From Eubacteriales bacterium (GTDB lineage: Bacteria > Bacillota_A > Clostridia > Christensenellales > Aristaeellaceae): 64,000 nucleotides of DNA. Below the pieces are notes generated by a model. It was not told where the DNA came from. It ran no database searches and saw only the letters and a program-made list of their open reading frames with translations. The position numbers and the translations under genes were made by a program. The stretch is taken from positions 1-64,000 of the forward strand of contig JARKQG010000104.1 in assembly GCA_029974035.1 (NCBI GenBank), in the 5' to 3' direction. Positions 24,359-32,543 of this stretch are shown piece after piece; position 1 is the stretch's first letter, and the number at the start of each line of letters is the position of its first letter.

Positions 24359-25810
24359 ATGGCATCGCTCAACAGGGATTTTACCCGCGGCAACATCCTG
24401 GGGCATCTGCTCCGGTTTGGCGCGCCGTTTCTCCTGTCCAATTTTCTCCAGGCGCTGTACAACGTGACGGACATGCTGGTGGTGGGCCGCTATTCCACCA
24501 CGCTGGCCCAGGCGGGGGTCACCAACGGCGGGCAGATCACCAACGTGGTGGTTATGGTGGTTTCGGGGCTCACCGTGGGCGGCACGATCCTGGTGGGCCA
24601 GTACTTCGGCGCGAAGCGCGAACGGGACGTATCCGAAACCATCGGCACGCTGTTTTCGGTGCTGGCGATGGCGGCGGTGGCCTTTTCGGTGCTGATCATC
24701 GCCCTCGCGGACCCGATTCTCCGCATGATCCAGACGCCGGAAACCGTGCTGGACGAGGCGCGGGCCTACCTCAGGATCTGCATGCTGGGAAACCTCTTCG
24801 TCTTCGGTTACAACGCGGTATCGGCGGTGCAGCGGGGCCTGGGGGACGCCAGGCGGCCGCTCATGTTCGTGGCGGCGGCCTGCGCGGTCAACGTGGCGCT
24901 GGACGTGTGGTTTGTGAAGGGGCTTGGAATGGGCGCCGCGGGCGCGGCCTGGGCCACCATCATCGCCCAGGGGATCAGCGTCCTTCTGGCGGCGGCGTAC
25001 CTGTCCCGCAGGCGGTTCCTGTTTGACTTCAAATGGAAGAGCTTTGCCATCCGCCCGGAAAAGCTCCGGATGATCTTCAAAATCGGGCTGCCCAGCTCCG
25101 CCCAGTCGCTGGTGGTCAGCGTGTCGTTTCTGGCGATGACGGCGCTCACCAACGGCTTTGGCGAGGCCGCCTCGGCGGCGGGCGGGGTGGTGGGAAAGCT
25201 CAACAGCTTCGGCATCCTGCCCGTATTGGCGGTACAGCAGTCGATCTCCGCCATATCCGCCCAGAACATCGGCGCGGGCTGCTATGACCGCGCGATGGAG
25301 GCGCTCAAAAAGGGCATTCTGTTCTCGCTCTTGCTGGGCGCCGGGGTGTTCGCGGTGGTGCAGGCGCTGCCGTCGCAGCTGGTGGCGCTGTTTTCCGTGG
25401 ACGCCGCGGTGATCGCGGCCGGCACCGAGTACCTGCGCACCTTCAGTTTTGACTACCTGCTGGTGCCCTTCGTGTTCTCCTTCGGCGGGCTGGTAATCGC
25501 CTCGGGCCACACCGTGTTCTCGCTGGTGCTGGCGATGCTCAGCTCCGTGGTGCTCCGGGTTCCCGCCGCGTGGCTGCTGTCCGGCCCGATGGGCCTGGCG
25601 GGGGTGGGCCTGGGCGCGCCCATCGCCACGCTGGGCGCCAGTTTCCTGGGGCTGTGGTTTGTGCTTTCGGGCCGCTGGCGCGTCAACCGCACCGGCATCC
25701 GCGCGTCGGAGCCGCTGGAGGCCGTGGAGCGGGAGGAAGCCGCCGCCGGGTTCGTCCCCGGTGCCGAGGATGCGGTGAGCGCGCCGGAGGAGCGCGCCCC
25801 CGGTTTCTGA
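24359..25810 (+). CDS. MATE family multidrug/Na+ antiporter
   Basis: 483 residues with about 12 membrane helices. The N-terminal MATE pattern is RFGAPFLLSNFLQALYNVTDMLVVGRY, with VVVMVVSGLTVGGTILVGQYFGAKR; the repeat in the second half begins IFKIGLPSSAQSLVVSVSFLAMTALTNGFG. It would export cationic drugs or metabolites using ion gradients. The C-terminal ~45 residues are hydrophilic and acidic (EAVEREEAAAGFVPGAEDAVSAPEE), beyond the usual family end. It follows glnS at 39 bp and may share its transcript. Confidence 0.93.
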   Translation: MASLNRDFTRGNILGHLLRFGAPFLLSNFLQALYNVTDMLVVGRYSTTLAQAGVTNGGQITNVVVMVVSGLTVGGTILVGQYFGAKRERDVSETIGTLFSVLAMAAVAFSVLIIALADPILRMIQTPETVLDEARAYLRICMLGNLFVFGYNAVSAVQRGLGDARRPLMFVAAACAVNVALDVWFVKGLGMGAAGAAWATIIAQGISVLLAAAYLSRRRFLFDFKWKSFAIRPEKLRMIFKIGLPSSAQSLVVSVSFLAMTALTNGFGEAASAAGGVVGKLNSFGILPVLAVQQSISAISAQNIGAGCYDRAMEALKKGILFSLLLGAGVFAVVQALPSQLVALFSVDAAVIAAGTEYLRTFSFDYLLVPFVFSFGGLVIASGHTVFSLVLAMLSSVVLRVPAAWLLSGPMGLAGVGLGAPIATLGASFLGLWFVLSGRWRVNRTGIRASEPLEAVEREEAAAGFVPGAEDAVSAPEERAPGF

Positions 25811-25889
25811 CCCGGTTGCGCCCCGCTCCGGGCACGCATTTTGTAAATTGAAGGAATTCCTTCTGTTAAAATTCATTTTATTTATTTTT

Positions 25890-25923
25890 CCCCGGGTTTC
25901 TGGCAGGAATCCGGGGGATTTTC
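25890..25923 (+). terminator. Possible terminator after the MATE gene
   Basis: CCCCGG (25890-25895) pairs with CCGGGG (25911-25916), then ATTTTC. The stem is short, so moderate confidence. Confidence 0.45.
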
Positions 25924-25997
25924 ATAGAATGATCTATGTCGCGCTGCATAATGCCGCGCGGGAAGATTCCAAACCATGGAAAGAAGGTTTGCATCCA

Positions 25998-27197
25998 ATG
26001 GCTCTGACGCTGTCCAGGCGCTGCCTGAACATTGCTCCGTCCGTCACGCTGGGGATCGATGCCCGCGCCAAGGCGCTGATCGCCGCGGGGGAGGACGTGA
26101 TCGGCCTCGCCGCCGGCGAGCCCGACTTTGACACCCCTGCCTACATCCGCGAGGCGGCCAAGTACGCCCTGGACCACGGCATGACGCGCTACACCCCGGT
26201 GCCGGGCACGCTGCGGCTGCGCGAGGCCATCGCCAAGAAACTGAAAAAGGACAACGGCCTGGAATACGGCCCTTCGGAGATCATCGTGACAAACGGCGCC
26301 AAGCACGCGCTCTTCGGCGCGCTGGCGGCGATTGTCAACCCCGGGGACGAGGTGCTTCTGCCCACCCCGGCCTGGGTCAGCTATCCCGAGATGATCCGCA
26401 TGAACGACGGTGTGGTGGTGCCGGTGCCGGGGCGCGAGGAGGACGGCTTTCTCGTCGGCGCCGATGCGATCGCCCCCCTCGTGACCGGGCGCACCAAGGC
26501 GCTGATCCTGAATTCCCCCAACAACCCCAACGGCTCGGTGTGGCCCCGGGAAATGCTGGAGGGCATCGCGCGGCTCGCCGTGGAAAAGGGGTTTTACGTG
26601 ATCTCCGACGAGATCTACGAAAAGCTGATCTACGAGGGCGGGCACGTGTCCATCGCGTCGCTGTCGCCGGAGATCAAGGCCCAGACCATCGTGGTCAACG
26701 GCCACTCCAAGGCCTACGCCATGACGGGCTGGCGCGTGGGTTACGCCGCCGGGCCCCAGGCCGTCATCAAGGCCATGAGCGCCCACCAGAGCCACGCCAC
26801 CTCCAACGCCTGCTCCATTACCCAGTACGCGGCGGCGGCGGCGCTGGAATCGGACGGGGAGGACATCGCCGCCATGGCGGCGGAGTTTGACGCCCGCAGG
26901 CTTCTGATGCACCAGCTCATCGGCGAAATCGACGGCCTTTCGGCGCTTCTGCCCAAGGGCGCGTTCTACACGATGGTGAACGTATCCGGCGCCTTCGGAA
27001 AGGCGCTGCCGGGCGGAGCGCCCATTGAGAACGCGGACGACTTTGCCGCCCGGCTGCTGGACGAGGTCAAGGTGGCCGTGGTGCCGGGCACCGCCTTTGG
27101 CGCGCCCGCCCACGTGCGGCTGAGCTACGCCACCTCCCGGGAGAAGATCCGGGAGGGCATGGCGCGCATCGCGGCCTTTATGGCGCGGCTGAAGTAG
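25998..27197 (+). CDS. Aspartate aminotransferase family enzyme (AspB-like)
   Basis: 399 residues. It has the class I landmarks VIGLAAGEPDFDTPAYIREAAKYAL, SPNNPNGSVWP, DEIYEKLIYEG, the PLP lysine in VNGHSKAYAMTGWRVGYAAGP, and the Arg in HVRLSYATSREKI. It closely matches prokaryotic AspB (1-beta subgroup) that interconverts aspartate and oxaloacetate. The start is the ATG at 25998 (MALTLSRRCLNIAPSVTLGI); 50 in-frame upstream codons have no homology and cross a hairpin. Confidence 0.92.
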   Translation: MALTLSRRCLNIAPSVTLGIDARAKALIAAGEDVIGLAAGEPDFDTPAYIREAAKYALDHGMTRYTPVPGTLRLREAIAKKLKKDNGLEYGPSEIIVTNGAKHALFGALAAIVNPGDEVLLPTPAWVSYPEMIRMNDGVVVPVPGREEDGFLVGADAIAPLVTGRTKALILNSPNNPNGSVWPREMLEGIARLAVEKGFYVISDEIYEKLIYEGGHVSIASLSPEIKAQTIVVNGHSKAYAMTGWRVGYAAGPQAVIKAMSAHQSHATSNACSITQYAAAAALESDGEDIAAMAAEFDARRLLMHQLIGEIDGLSALLPKGAFYTMVNVSGAFGKALPGGAPIENADDFAARLLDEVKVAVVPGTAFGAPAHVRLSYATSREKIREGMARIAAFMARLK

Positions 27198-27215
27198 CGC
27201 GCGCCATTTGGCCCG

Positions 27216-27241
27216 ACCCCCGGCCTGTGCCGGGGGTTTTT
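27216..27241 (+). terminator. Terminator after the aminotransferase gene
   Basis: ACCCCCGGC (27216-27224) pairs with GCCGGGGGT (27229-27237), followed by TTTT. Confidence 0.9.
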
Positions 27242-27403
27242 GCGCAAAGGCCGCGCCTTCGGTTCCGGGACGGGGGCGGGCTCCGGGTGGGCGCCGGCGA
27301 AGACGGATGGGCGCTTAAAACGCGGGTTTTGGACGGAACCTATTGGCGGGCGCGCCCATGAAATGGTATTATAGAAGGCGTACAAGACAAGGAGGTTCCG
27401 TTC

Positions 27404-28363
27404 ATGAGCCAGTTTCAGGGAAATGTATCCGGAATGCCGCGCCGCGGCCCCCGGCTGACGGTGGTGCTGATCGCGGTGGCGGTGGTGGTGCTGATCGTCA
27501 TCGTCGCGGCCCTGGCGCCCTACACCGTGGTGCCCACCGGCCACACCGGCGTGGTGACCACCTTCGGCCGCGTGGAGAACTACACGCTGACGGAGGGCTT
27601 CCACCTGAAAAACCCGGTGCAGCAGGTGGTGCTGATCGACAACCGCGCCCAGAAGGCCACCGTGTCCATGCAGGCGTTTTCCAGCGACATCCAGCAGGTG
27701 GACCTGGTGTGCTCGGTCAACTACCAGGTGGACCGGGACACCGCCCAGAACCTGTACCGCAACGTGGGCGTGGATTATTATGAAAAGATCATGCTGCCCC
27801 GCATCCAGGAAAACGTGAAGGCCGTGTTCACCAAGTACACCGCCGAAAACCTGGTAGGCGCCCGGTCCACGCTGTCGGCCCAGGTCAAGGAGCTGCTGGC
27901 CCCGCTGATGAAGGCCAACGGCATCGAGATCATCGCCGTGTCCATTGAGGACATTGACTTCACCGACGCCTTCACCGATGCCGTCGAGGCCAAGCAGGTG
28001 GCCGAGCAGACCAAGCTCCGGGTGGAAACCGAGCAGTCCCAGCAAGTGAGCGTGGAAAAGGCCACCGCCGAGCGGCGCATCATCGCCGCCAACGCCGAGG
28101 CCCAGGAGCGCGCGATCTTCGCCGAGGCGGACGCCCAGGTGGCGCGCGTCCAGGCCGACGCCGCCCGCTACGCCGGCGAGCAGGAGGCCGCCAAGAACCA
28201 GGCCCTGGCCCAGTCGCTGACGGACGAGTTTATCCAATACCTGAAGGTCACCCGCTGGGATGGAAGCGTGCCCCAGGTGCAGCTGTCCGGCGGCGAGGCG
28301 TACCCGGTGATCAACCTCGCGCCCACGGCCGCGCCCGAAGTGACGCCTTCGCCCGCGCCGTAG
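27404..28363 (+). CDS. SPFH/prohibitin (HflC/stomatin-like) membrane protein
   Basis: 319 residues. A short cytoplasmic N-terminus and one membrane helix (~17-38) precede the SPFH domain (VVPTGHTGVVTTFGRVENYTLTEGFHLKNPVQQVVLIDNRAQK). A helical Glu/Ala/Gln-rich region (QVAEQTKLRVETEQSQQVSVEKATAERRIIAANAEAQERA) forms the coiled coil that drives large ring or cage assembly. A TATTAT -10 lies at 27367-27372. No NfeD or HflK partner is next to it, and the tail APTAAPEVTPSPAP is low complexity. Role in membrane microdomains or protease control is inferred from family. Confidence 0.88.
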   Translation: MSQFQGNVSGMPRRGPRLTVVLIAVAVVVLIVIVAALAPYTVVPTGHTGVVTTFGRVENYTLTEGFHLKNPVQQVVLIDNRAQKATVSMQAFSSDIQQVDLVCSVNYQVDRDTAQNLYRNVGVDYYEKIMLPRIQENVKAVFTKYTAENLVGARSTLSAQVKELLAPLMKANGIEIIAVSIEDIDFTDAFTDAVEAKQVAEQTKLRVETEQSQQVSVEKATAERRIIAANAEAQERAIFAEADAQVARVQADAARYAGEQEAAKNQALAQSLTDEFIQYLKVTRWDGSVPQVQLSGGEAYPVINLAPTAAPEVTPSPAP

Positions 28364-28365
28364 GC

Positions 28366-28533
28366 CTACAGCCCGCCGGGGATGGTGGCGCCCAGGAGCG
28401 CGCCGATGATCACCGACACGTAAGGATTGGATGTGATGGGGCAGGCGCCCGTGGAGCAGCCGATGAATTTATAGGCCGCGAAACCGATGGCGCCGCCCAC
28501 CACCGCGCCGATGATCCGGTAAACCAAGAGCAT
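28366..28533 (-). CDS. DUF6132-like small membrane protein
   Basis: 55 residues, starting at an ATG 8 nt after GGGAGG on the minus strand. Two glycine-rich membrane helices (YRIIGAVVGGAIGFAAYKFI and YVSVIIGALLGATIP) are joined by GCSTGACPITSNP, the conserved loop of DUF6132 proteins (cysteine-containing, often near rhodanese or sulfur genes). Convergent with the SPFH gene, two bases from its stop codon. Function unknown. Confidence 0.8.
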   Translation of the reverse strand: MLLVYRIIGAVVGGAIGFAAYKFIGCSTGACPITSNPYVSVIIGALLGATIPGGL

Positions 28534-28614
28534 AACAAAAACCTCCCGTCGCGTACTGACTGCGATTATACGTCAGGCGCGGCGGGTTTTCTGTGACCGC
28601 GCCACCAAAAACCG

Positions 28615-28643
28615 TTGACAGGAGGCCGCGCGCCCCTTACAAT
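28615..28643 (+). promoter_or_regulatory. Strong promoter upstream of mutS2
   Basis: TTGACA (28615-28620), 17-bp spacer, TACAAT (28638-28643). Near consensus. Confidence 0.88.
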
Positions 28644-28670
28644 GGAGGCGGATCTGAAATCAGGGGGGCA

Positions 28671-28718
28671 ATGGATGTCGGTCAGCTGCTAGGCGAATTG
28701 GTGCGCCAGTGCCTGTGA
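28671..28718 (+). other. Possible 15-codon leader peptide or small RNA upstream of mutS2
   Basis: ATG right after AGGGGGGCA encodes MDVGQLLGELVRQCL; its stop overlaps the left arm of a 7-bp hairpin GCCTGTG-AACC-CACAGGC (28711-28728). With the promoter and the downstream terminator this looks like an attenuator or a ~165-nt small RNA. Whether the ORF is translated is unknown. Confidence 0.4.
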
Positions 28719-28787
28719 ACCCACAGGCGGTGTTGTCGTACCCGCGCCGGCGGCCGCCGCACATTGCGCCCGGAACAGGGCGTCTTG

Positions 28788-28815
28788 GGTTGCGCGCGTC
28801 GCAGCCTGTTTTTTT
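28788..28815 (+). terminator. Terminator-like hairpin in the mutS2 leader
   Basis: GGTTGCG (28788-28794), loop CGCGT, CGCAGCC (28800-28806), then TG and seven Ts. Confidence 0.7.
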
Positions 28816-28868
28816 GTCCGCCGGCGCGGGGAATCGTCCGTTTCGACCCATGAAAGGGATGTGAACCC

Positions 28869-30812
28869 ATGTTTGAACGGGAATACCTGGAACTCATCGA
28901 ATACCCCCATGTGACGGCCATGCTGGCCGGATACGCCCGGACCGCCGCCGCCCGGGCGCGGGCGGAGCGCCTGACGCCCATGACGGACGCCGCGGCGGTG
29001 GAGCGCGCCCAGAAGGTGACGGCCTCCGCCCGCCGCGTGTACGAGGCGATGGGCGAGCCGCCCGTCCATTCGCTTGCGGGGCTGGACGCCCTTCACGATA
29101 AGCTGCGGCTGGGGGAGATCCTCTCCGCGCGGGAACTGATCGCGCTGGGCGAATTTCTGAACCATTGCCGGCTTATGAAAAACTATTTGACCCGGGCGCT
29201 CACCATCGACGAAACCGCGCCCGCGCTGGGCATGAGCGTCGAGCCGCTGGACGAGCTGCGCGGGGAGATCGAGCGGTGCTTTTGCGGCGAGCGGCTGGAC
29301 GACCGGGCCAGCCCGGCGCTTCGCGACATCCGGTCGGCCATTGAAAGGGCCGCGTCCCGCATCAAGGATCGGCTCGCCGCCATGATGCGCGCAAACCCGG
29401 AGCGGTTTCAGGAGAGTTTTTACGGCGTGCGCGGCGGGCGCTACGTGCTGCCGGTGAAGCGCGAATGCGCCAATCTGGTGCGCGGCGCCCGGCTGGACAC
29501 CTCTGGAAGCGGGCAGACCGTGTTCATTGAGCCGGAGGCCGCGGCAGCGCTCCGCGGCGAAATGGAGGCCCTCGAAATCGACGAGGACAACGAGGAACTG
29601 CGCCTGATGGCGGCGCTGACAGACGCCGCCGCCGCTCGGCGCCACGCCATCGAAATCAACCGCGAGAGCATGGAAAAGGTGGACTATGCCTTCGCCTGCG
29701 GCCGCCTGGCCGCCGCCATGGGCTGCGGCCGGGTGCGGGTTTCAAAGGGCTTTGAGCTGCGGCTCACCGACGCGCGCCACCCGCTGATGGGGCCGGAGGC
29801 GGTGCCCATGAGCCTCGCGCTGGGCGGCCGGACCCGCGCGCTGGTGATCACCGGGCCCAATACTGGCGGAAAGACCGTCGCCATCAAGACGGCGGGCCTG
29901 ATCTCCGCCATGGCCCTCTCCGGGCTGCAGGTGCCGGCGGCGGAGGCCTCGGTGCCGCTCTTTTCCGGCATCTACTGCGACATCGGCGACGGGCAGAGCG
30001 TCAGCCAGAATCTTTCCACCTTCTCCGCCCACATGACGCGGGTGGTGCGCATTTTGCGCGCCGCGGGGCCCCGGTCGCTGGTGCTTTTGGACGAGGTGGG
30101 CAGCGGCACCGACCCTCAGGAGGGCATGGGCCTGGCGGTGGCGATCCTCGCGGAGCTGGGCCGGACGAAGTGCCTGGTGATGGCCACCTCCCACTACGCG
30201 GAAATCAAGCGCTTTGCCGGACGCACCGAGGGCTTTATGAACGCCCGGATGACCTTTGACCGCGCGAACCTCGCGCCCACCTACCGTCTGGAGATGGGCG
30301 AGGCGGGCGAGAGCTGCGCGCTGGACATCGCCCGCGGCCTGGGTATGCCGGAGGCGCTGCTGGCGGAAGCCCGCGCCGCCGCCTACCCCGGCGGTCTCCG
30401 CCCCGATGGCCCGGCCGCGCCCGCCGCCCCGGAACCCACCCCGGCCCGCCGCCCGGAGGAGCCGGAACAGTTGGCGGAGCCGGATCACCCGGCGGCGGAG
30501 AAGGCCGGGCCCGCCTACGCGCCGGGGGACCGGGTGCGGGTGCCCTTCATGAACTGCCTGGCCACCGTGGTGCTGCCGCCCAACGCCCGGGGAGAGATCC
30601 TCCTGCGCGTCCGCGGCAAGAACCTCTCCGTCGCCGCCCGGCGCGTCAGGCCCTTTCTGGGGAAGGAGGCGCTCTATCCCGGCGAGGACTACGATCTGGA
30701 CATCGTGCTGGACAGCTGGGAAAACCGCAAAAAGCGCAGGCAGGTGGCCAAGGGGCACACCGGCGTCAGCGCCCCCGTCCGGCCGGGCGAGGAGGGAAAA
30801 ACCCCCGGCTGA
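28869..30812 (+). CDS. MutS2-type ATPase lacking the Smr nuclease domain
   Basis: 647 residues versus about 780 for full MutS2. The N-terminal helical lever/clamp region is intact (YPHVTAMLAGYARTAAARARAERL). The ATPase has Walker A ITGPNTGGKTVAIKTAGLI, the signature DGQSVSQNLSTFSAHM, Walker B LVLLDEVGSGTDPQEG and ATSHYAEIK. After ~residue 500 comes a Pro/Ala-rich linker and a short KOW/Tudor-like domain (YAPGDRVRVPFMNCLATVV), then a basic end. The Smr endonuclease domain (LDLRG/H-x-H type) is missing and no frameshifted remnant is seen downstream. It may act in ribosome-collision rescue or anti-recombination as an ATPase only. Confidence 0.9.
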   Translation: MFEREYLELIEYPHVTAMLAGYARTAAARARAERLTPMTDAAAVERAQKVTASARRVYEAMGEPPVHSLAGLDALHDKLRLGEILSARELIALGEFLNHCRLMKNYLTRALTIDETAPALGMSVEPLDELRGEIERCFCGERLDDRASPALRDIRSAIERAASRIKDRLAAMMRANPERFQESFYGVRGGRYVLPVKRECANLVRGARLDTSGSGQTVFIEPEAAAALRGEMEALEIDEDNEELRLMAALTDAAAARRHAIEINRESMEKVDYAFACGRLAAAMGCGRVRVSKGFELRLTDARHPLMGPEAVPMSLALGGRTRALVITGPNTGGKTVAIKTAGLISAMALSGLQVPAAEASVPLFSGIYCDIGDGQSVSQNLSTFSAHMTRVVRILRAAGPRSLVLLDEVGSGTDPQEGMGLAVAILAELGRTKCLVMATSHYAEIKRFAGRTEGFMNARMTFDRANLAPTYRLEMGEAGESCALDIARGLGMPEALLAEARAAAYPGGLRPDGPAAPAAPEPTPARRPEEPEQLAEPDHPAAEKAGPAYAPGDRVRVPFMNCLATVVLPPNARGEILLRVRGKNLSVAARRVRPFLGKEALYPGEDYDLDIVLDSWENRKKRRQVAKGHTGVSAPVRPGEEGKTPG

Positions 30813-30883
30813 CCGCCGGCGGCCGCGCCCGGGATTTCGCAATTTTTAAACGAAACGCGCCGGCGCGCGAAACGCCGGCGCGG

Positions 30884-30889
30884 TATACT
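30884..30889 (+). promoter_or_regulatory. -10 element of the CLC gene
   Basis: TATACT 28 bp before the start; the -35 lies in GC-rich inverted repeats (CGCCGGCGCG) and is not clear. Confidence 0.4.
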
Positions 30890-30916
30890 TTCAGAGCGAA
30901 TACATGTTTTGGAGCG

Positions 30917-32482
30917 ATGCGCATGAACAGGCTCGACGCCAACCACTACCGGGAGGCGCTGGAGTACCCGGCCCGGAAGCTTTCGGTGGTATTCAAAAGC
31001 GTGCTGGTGGGCGCGGGGGCCGGGGCGGTGGCCAGCTTTTACCGGCTGGTGCTGGGCGGCGCGGAGGCGTGGAGCTTTGCCGCCTACCGCTTTTTCGGGG
31101 CGCACCCGGCGCTGATCCCGGTGATGTTTGCCGCGCTGGCGGCGCTGGGCTACGCCGTGGGCGCGCTGGCCAAGCGGTTTCCGATGACCCGGGGCAGCGG
31201 TATCCCGCAGATCAAGGGCGAATTGACGGGCCGCTTTGACGTGCCCTGGTTCAGCACCCTCGTCGCCAAGTTCGCGTTGGGCGCGGCGTCCATCCTGGCG
31301 GGGCTGTCGCTGGGGCGCGAGGGCCCGTCCATCCAGCTGGGCGCGGCGGCGGCCAAGGGCATCGGCCAGGAGTGGGCCTCCTCCCGGGCGGAGCGCCGCG
31401 TGCTGATCGCCGGCGGCGCCAGCGCGGGTCTCGCCGCGGCGTTCAACGCGCCGCTGGCGGGCGCGATGTTTGCGCTGGAGGAGATCTACAAATATCTGTC
31501 CCCCACGCTGCTCGTCGTGATTGTGGTCAGCGCCATGACGGGGGACTTCGTGTCCAAGCTGGCCTTTGGCCTTTCGCCGGTGTTTTCGTTTCAGACCAGC
31601 GGCGAGATCCCACTGTCGCTGTACTGGCTGCTGATCCTGATGGGCGTGGGGCTGGGGGTCATGGGCGCGGCGTACAACTGGACGCTCATCAGGACCCAGA
31701 AGCTCTACGCGGCCGTGAGGCGCCTGCCCGAGGCCGCGCGGCCGGTGGTGCCGTTTGTGCTGGCGGGGGTGCTGGGGCTCGTCTTCCCGGCGGCGCTGGG
31801 CGGCGGCCACAGCATGCTGGAATATTTGAACGCCTCCACCGCGGCGGGGACGCTGCTTCTGATGTTTCTCGTCAAGTTCCTGTTTTCGATGATCAGCTTC
31901 GGTTCCGGCGCGCCGGGGGGCATCTTCTTTCCACTTTTGATCCTGGGCGGCGCGCTGGGGGCGGTATCGGCGAAATGGGCGGGGGCGCTGATCCCGCCGG
32001 AGCTGTTTGACAGCTTCATCGTGGTGGCCATGGCGGGGTACTTTGCGGCCATCGTGCGCGCGCCGGTGACGGGCACCATCCTGCTTTTGGAGATGACCGG
32101 CTCCTTTGACTGCCTGCTGCCGCTGATCGTGGTGTCCTTCGCGGCGTACCTGACGGCGGACCTGATCAAAAGCAAGCCCATCTACGATTCGCTGCTGGAC
32201 GGCATGCTGGAGGGCGGCTGCGGCGAGGACTGCGGCCCCGCCCGCAAAATCGTGGTGGAGCAGATCGTGCAGCACGATTCCCAGGCTGACGGCCGCGCCG
32301 TCCGGGACCTGGGGCTGCCCCGGGCGTGCCTGCTGATCGCCATCCGCCGCGAGGACGCGGAGCTGATCCCCTCCGGAGACACCGTGCTCCGGGCGGGCGA
32401 CTACCTGACGCTGATCGTCAACGAGCGGGACGAGGGCGCGAACCGCGCGGCGCTGGAGCAGTTGACGGGCGAGCCCGGCTGA
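30917..32482 (+). CDS. CLC-family Cl-/H+ antiporter with C-terminal RCK_C (TrkA-C) domain
   Basis: 521 residues. All three selectivity motifs are visible: GSGIPQIKGELTG, GREGPSIQLG (the gating Glu is present, typical of exchangers) and GAPGGIFFPLLILGG. About 10-12 helices end near residue 430. The C-terminal domain (IVVEQIVQHDSQADGRAVRDLGLPRACLLIAIRREDAELIPSGDTVLRAGDYLTLIV) is an RCK_C/TrkA-C ligand domain rather than the CBS pair common in eukaryotic CLCs. Possible roles: acid resistance or halide/fluoride export. Confidence 0.94.
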   Translation: MRMNRLDANHYREALEYPARKLSVVFKSVLVGAGAGAVASFYRLVLGGAEAWSFAAYRFFGAHPALIPVMFAALAALGYAVGALAKRFPMTRGSGIPQIKGELTGRFDVPWFSTLVAKFALGAASILAGLSLGREGPSIQLGAAAAKGIGQEWASSRAERRVLIAGGASAGLAAAFNAPLAGAMFALEEIYKYLSPTLLVVIVVSAMTGDFVSKLAFGLSPVFSFQTSGEIPLSLYWLLILMGVGLGVMGAAYNWTLIRTQKLYAAVRRLPEAARPVVPFVLAGVLGLVFPAALGGGHSMLEYLNASTAAGTLLLMFLVKFLFSMISFGSGAPGGIFFPLLILGGALGAVSAKWAGALIPPELFDSFIVVAMAGYFAAIVRAPVTGTILLLEMTGSFDCLLPLIVVSFAAYLTADLIKSKPIYDSLLDGMLEGGCGEDCGPARKIVVEQIVQHDSQADGRAVRDLGLPRACLLIAIRREDAELIPSGDTVLRAGDYLTLIVNERDEGANRAALEQLTGEPG

Positions 32483-32487
32483 GCCGG

Positions 32488-32516
32488 TTGCTTTTCGGCC
32501 GCGCATCCGGTACAAT
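32488..32516 (+). promoter_or_regulatory. Promoter of the HAD-thymidylate kinase gene
   Basis: TTGCTT (32488-32493), 17-bp spacer, TACAAT (32511-32516). Confidence 0.75.
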
Positions 32517-32543
32517 AAGGCGAATACACCAAAGGAGCCGAGC

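Larger units (their letters stand above)
28534..28868. other. Divergent regulatory region and 5' leader of mutS2
   Basis: 335 bp holding the mutS2 promoter (28615-28643), a small leader ORF (28671-28718), two hairpins (28711-28728 and around 28767-28781) and a terminator-like structure (28788-28815) 53 bp before the mutS2 start. Confidence 0.65.

Noticed and set aside
22574..25876. 1100-codon open frame on the minus strand across glnS and the MATE gene
   Set aside because: Antisense shadow caused by high third-position GC; His/Arg/Gly-rich, no RBS, no family similarity, and both sense genes are certain.
28644..28815. Calling the mutS2 leader an SRP RNA
   Set aside because: Only short word-level resemblance; the conserved apical loop with GGAA tetraloop and asymmetric AGCAG side is not found.
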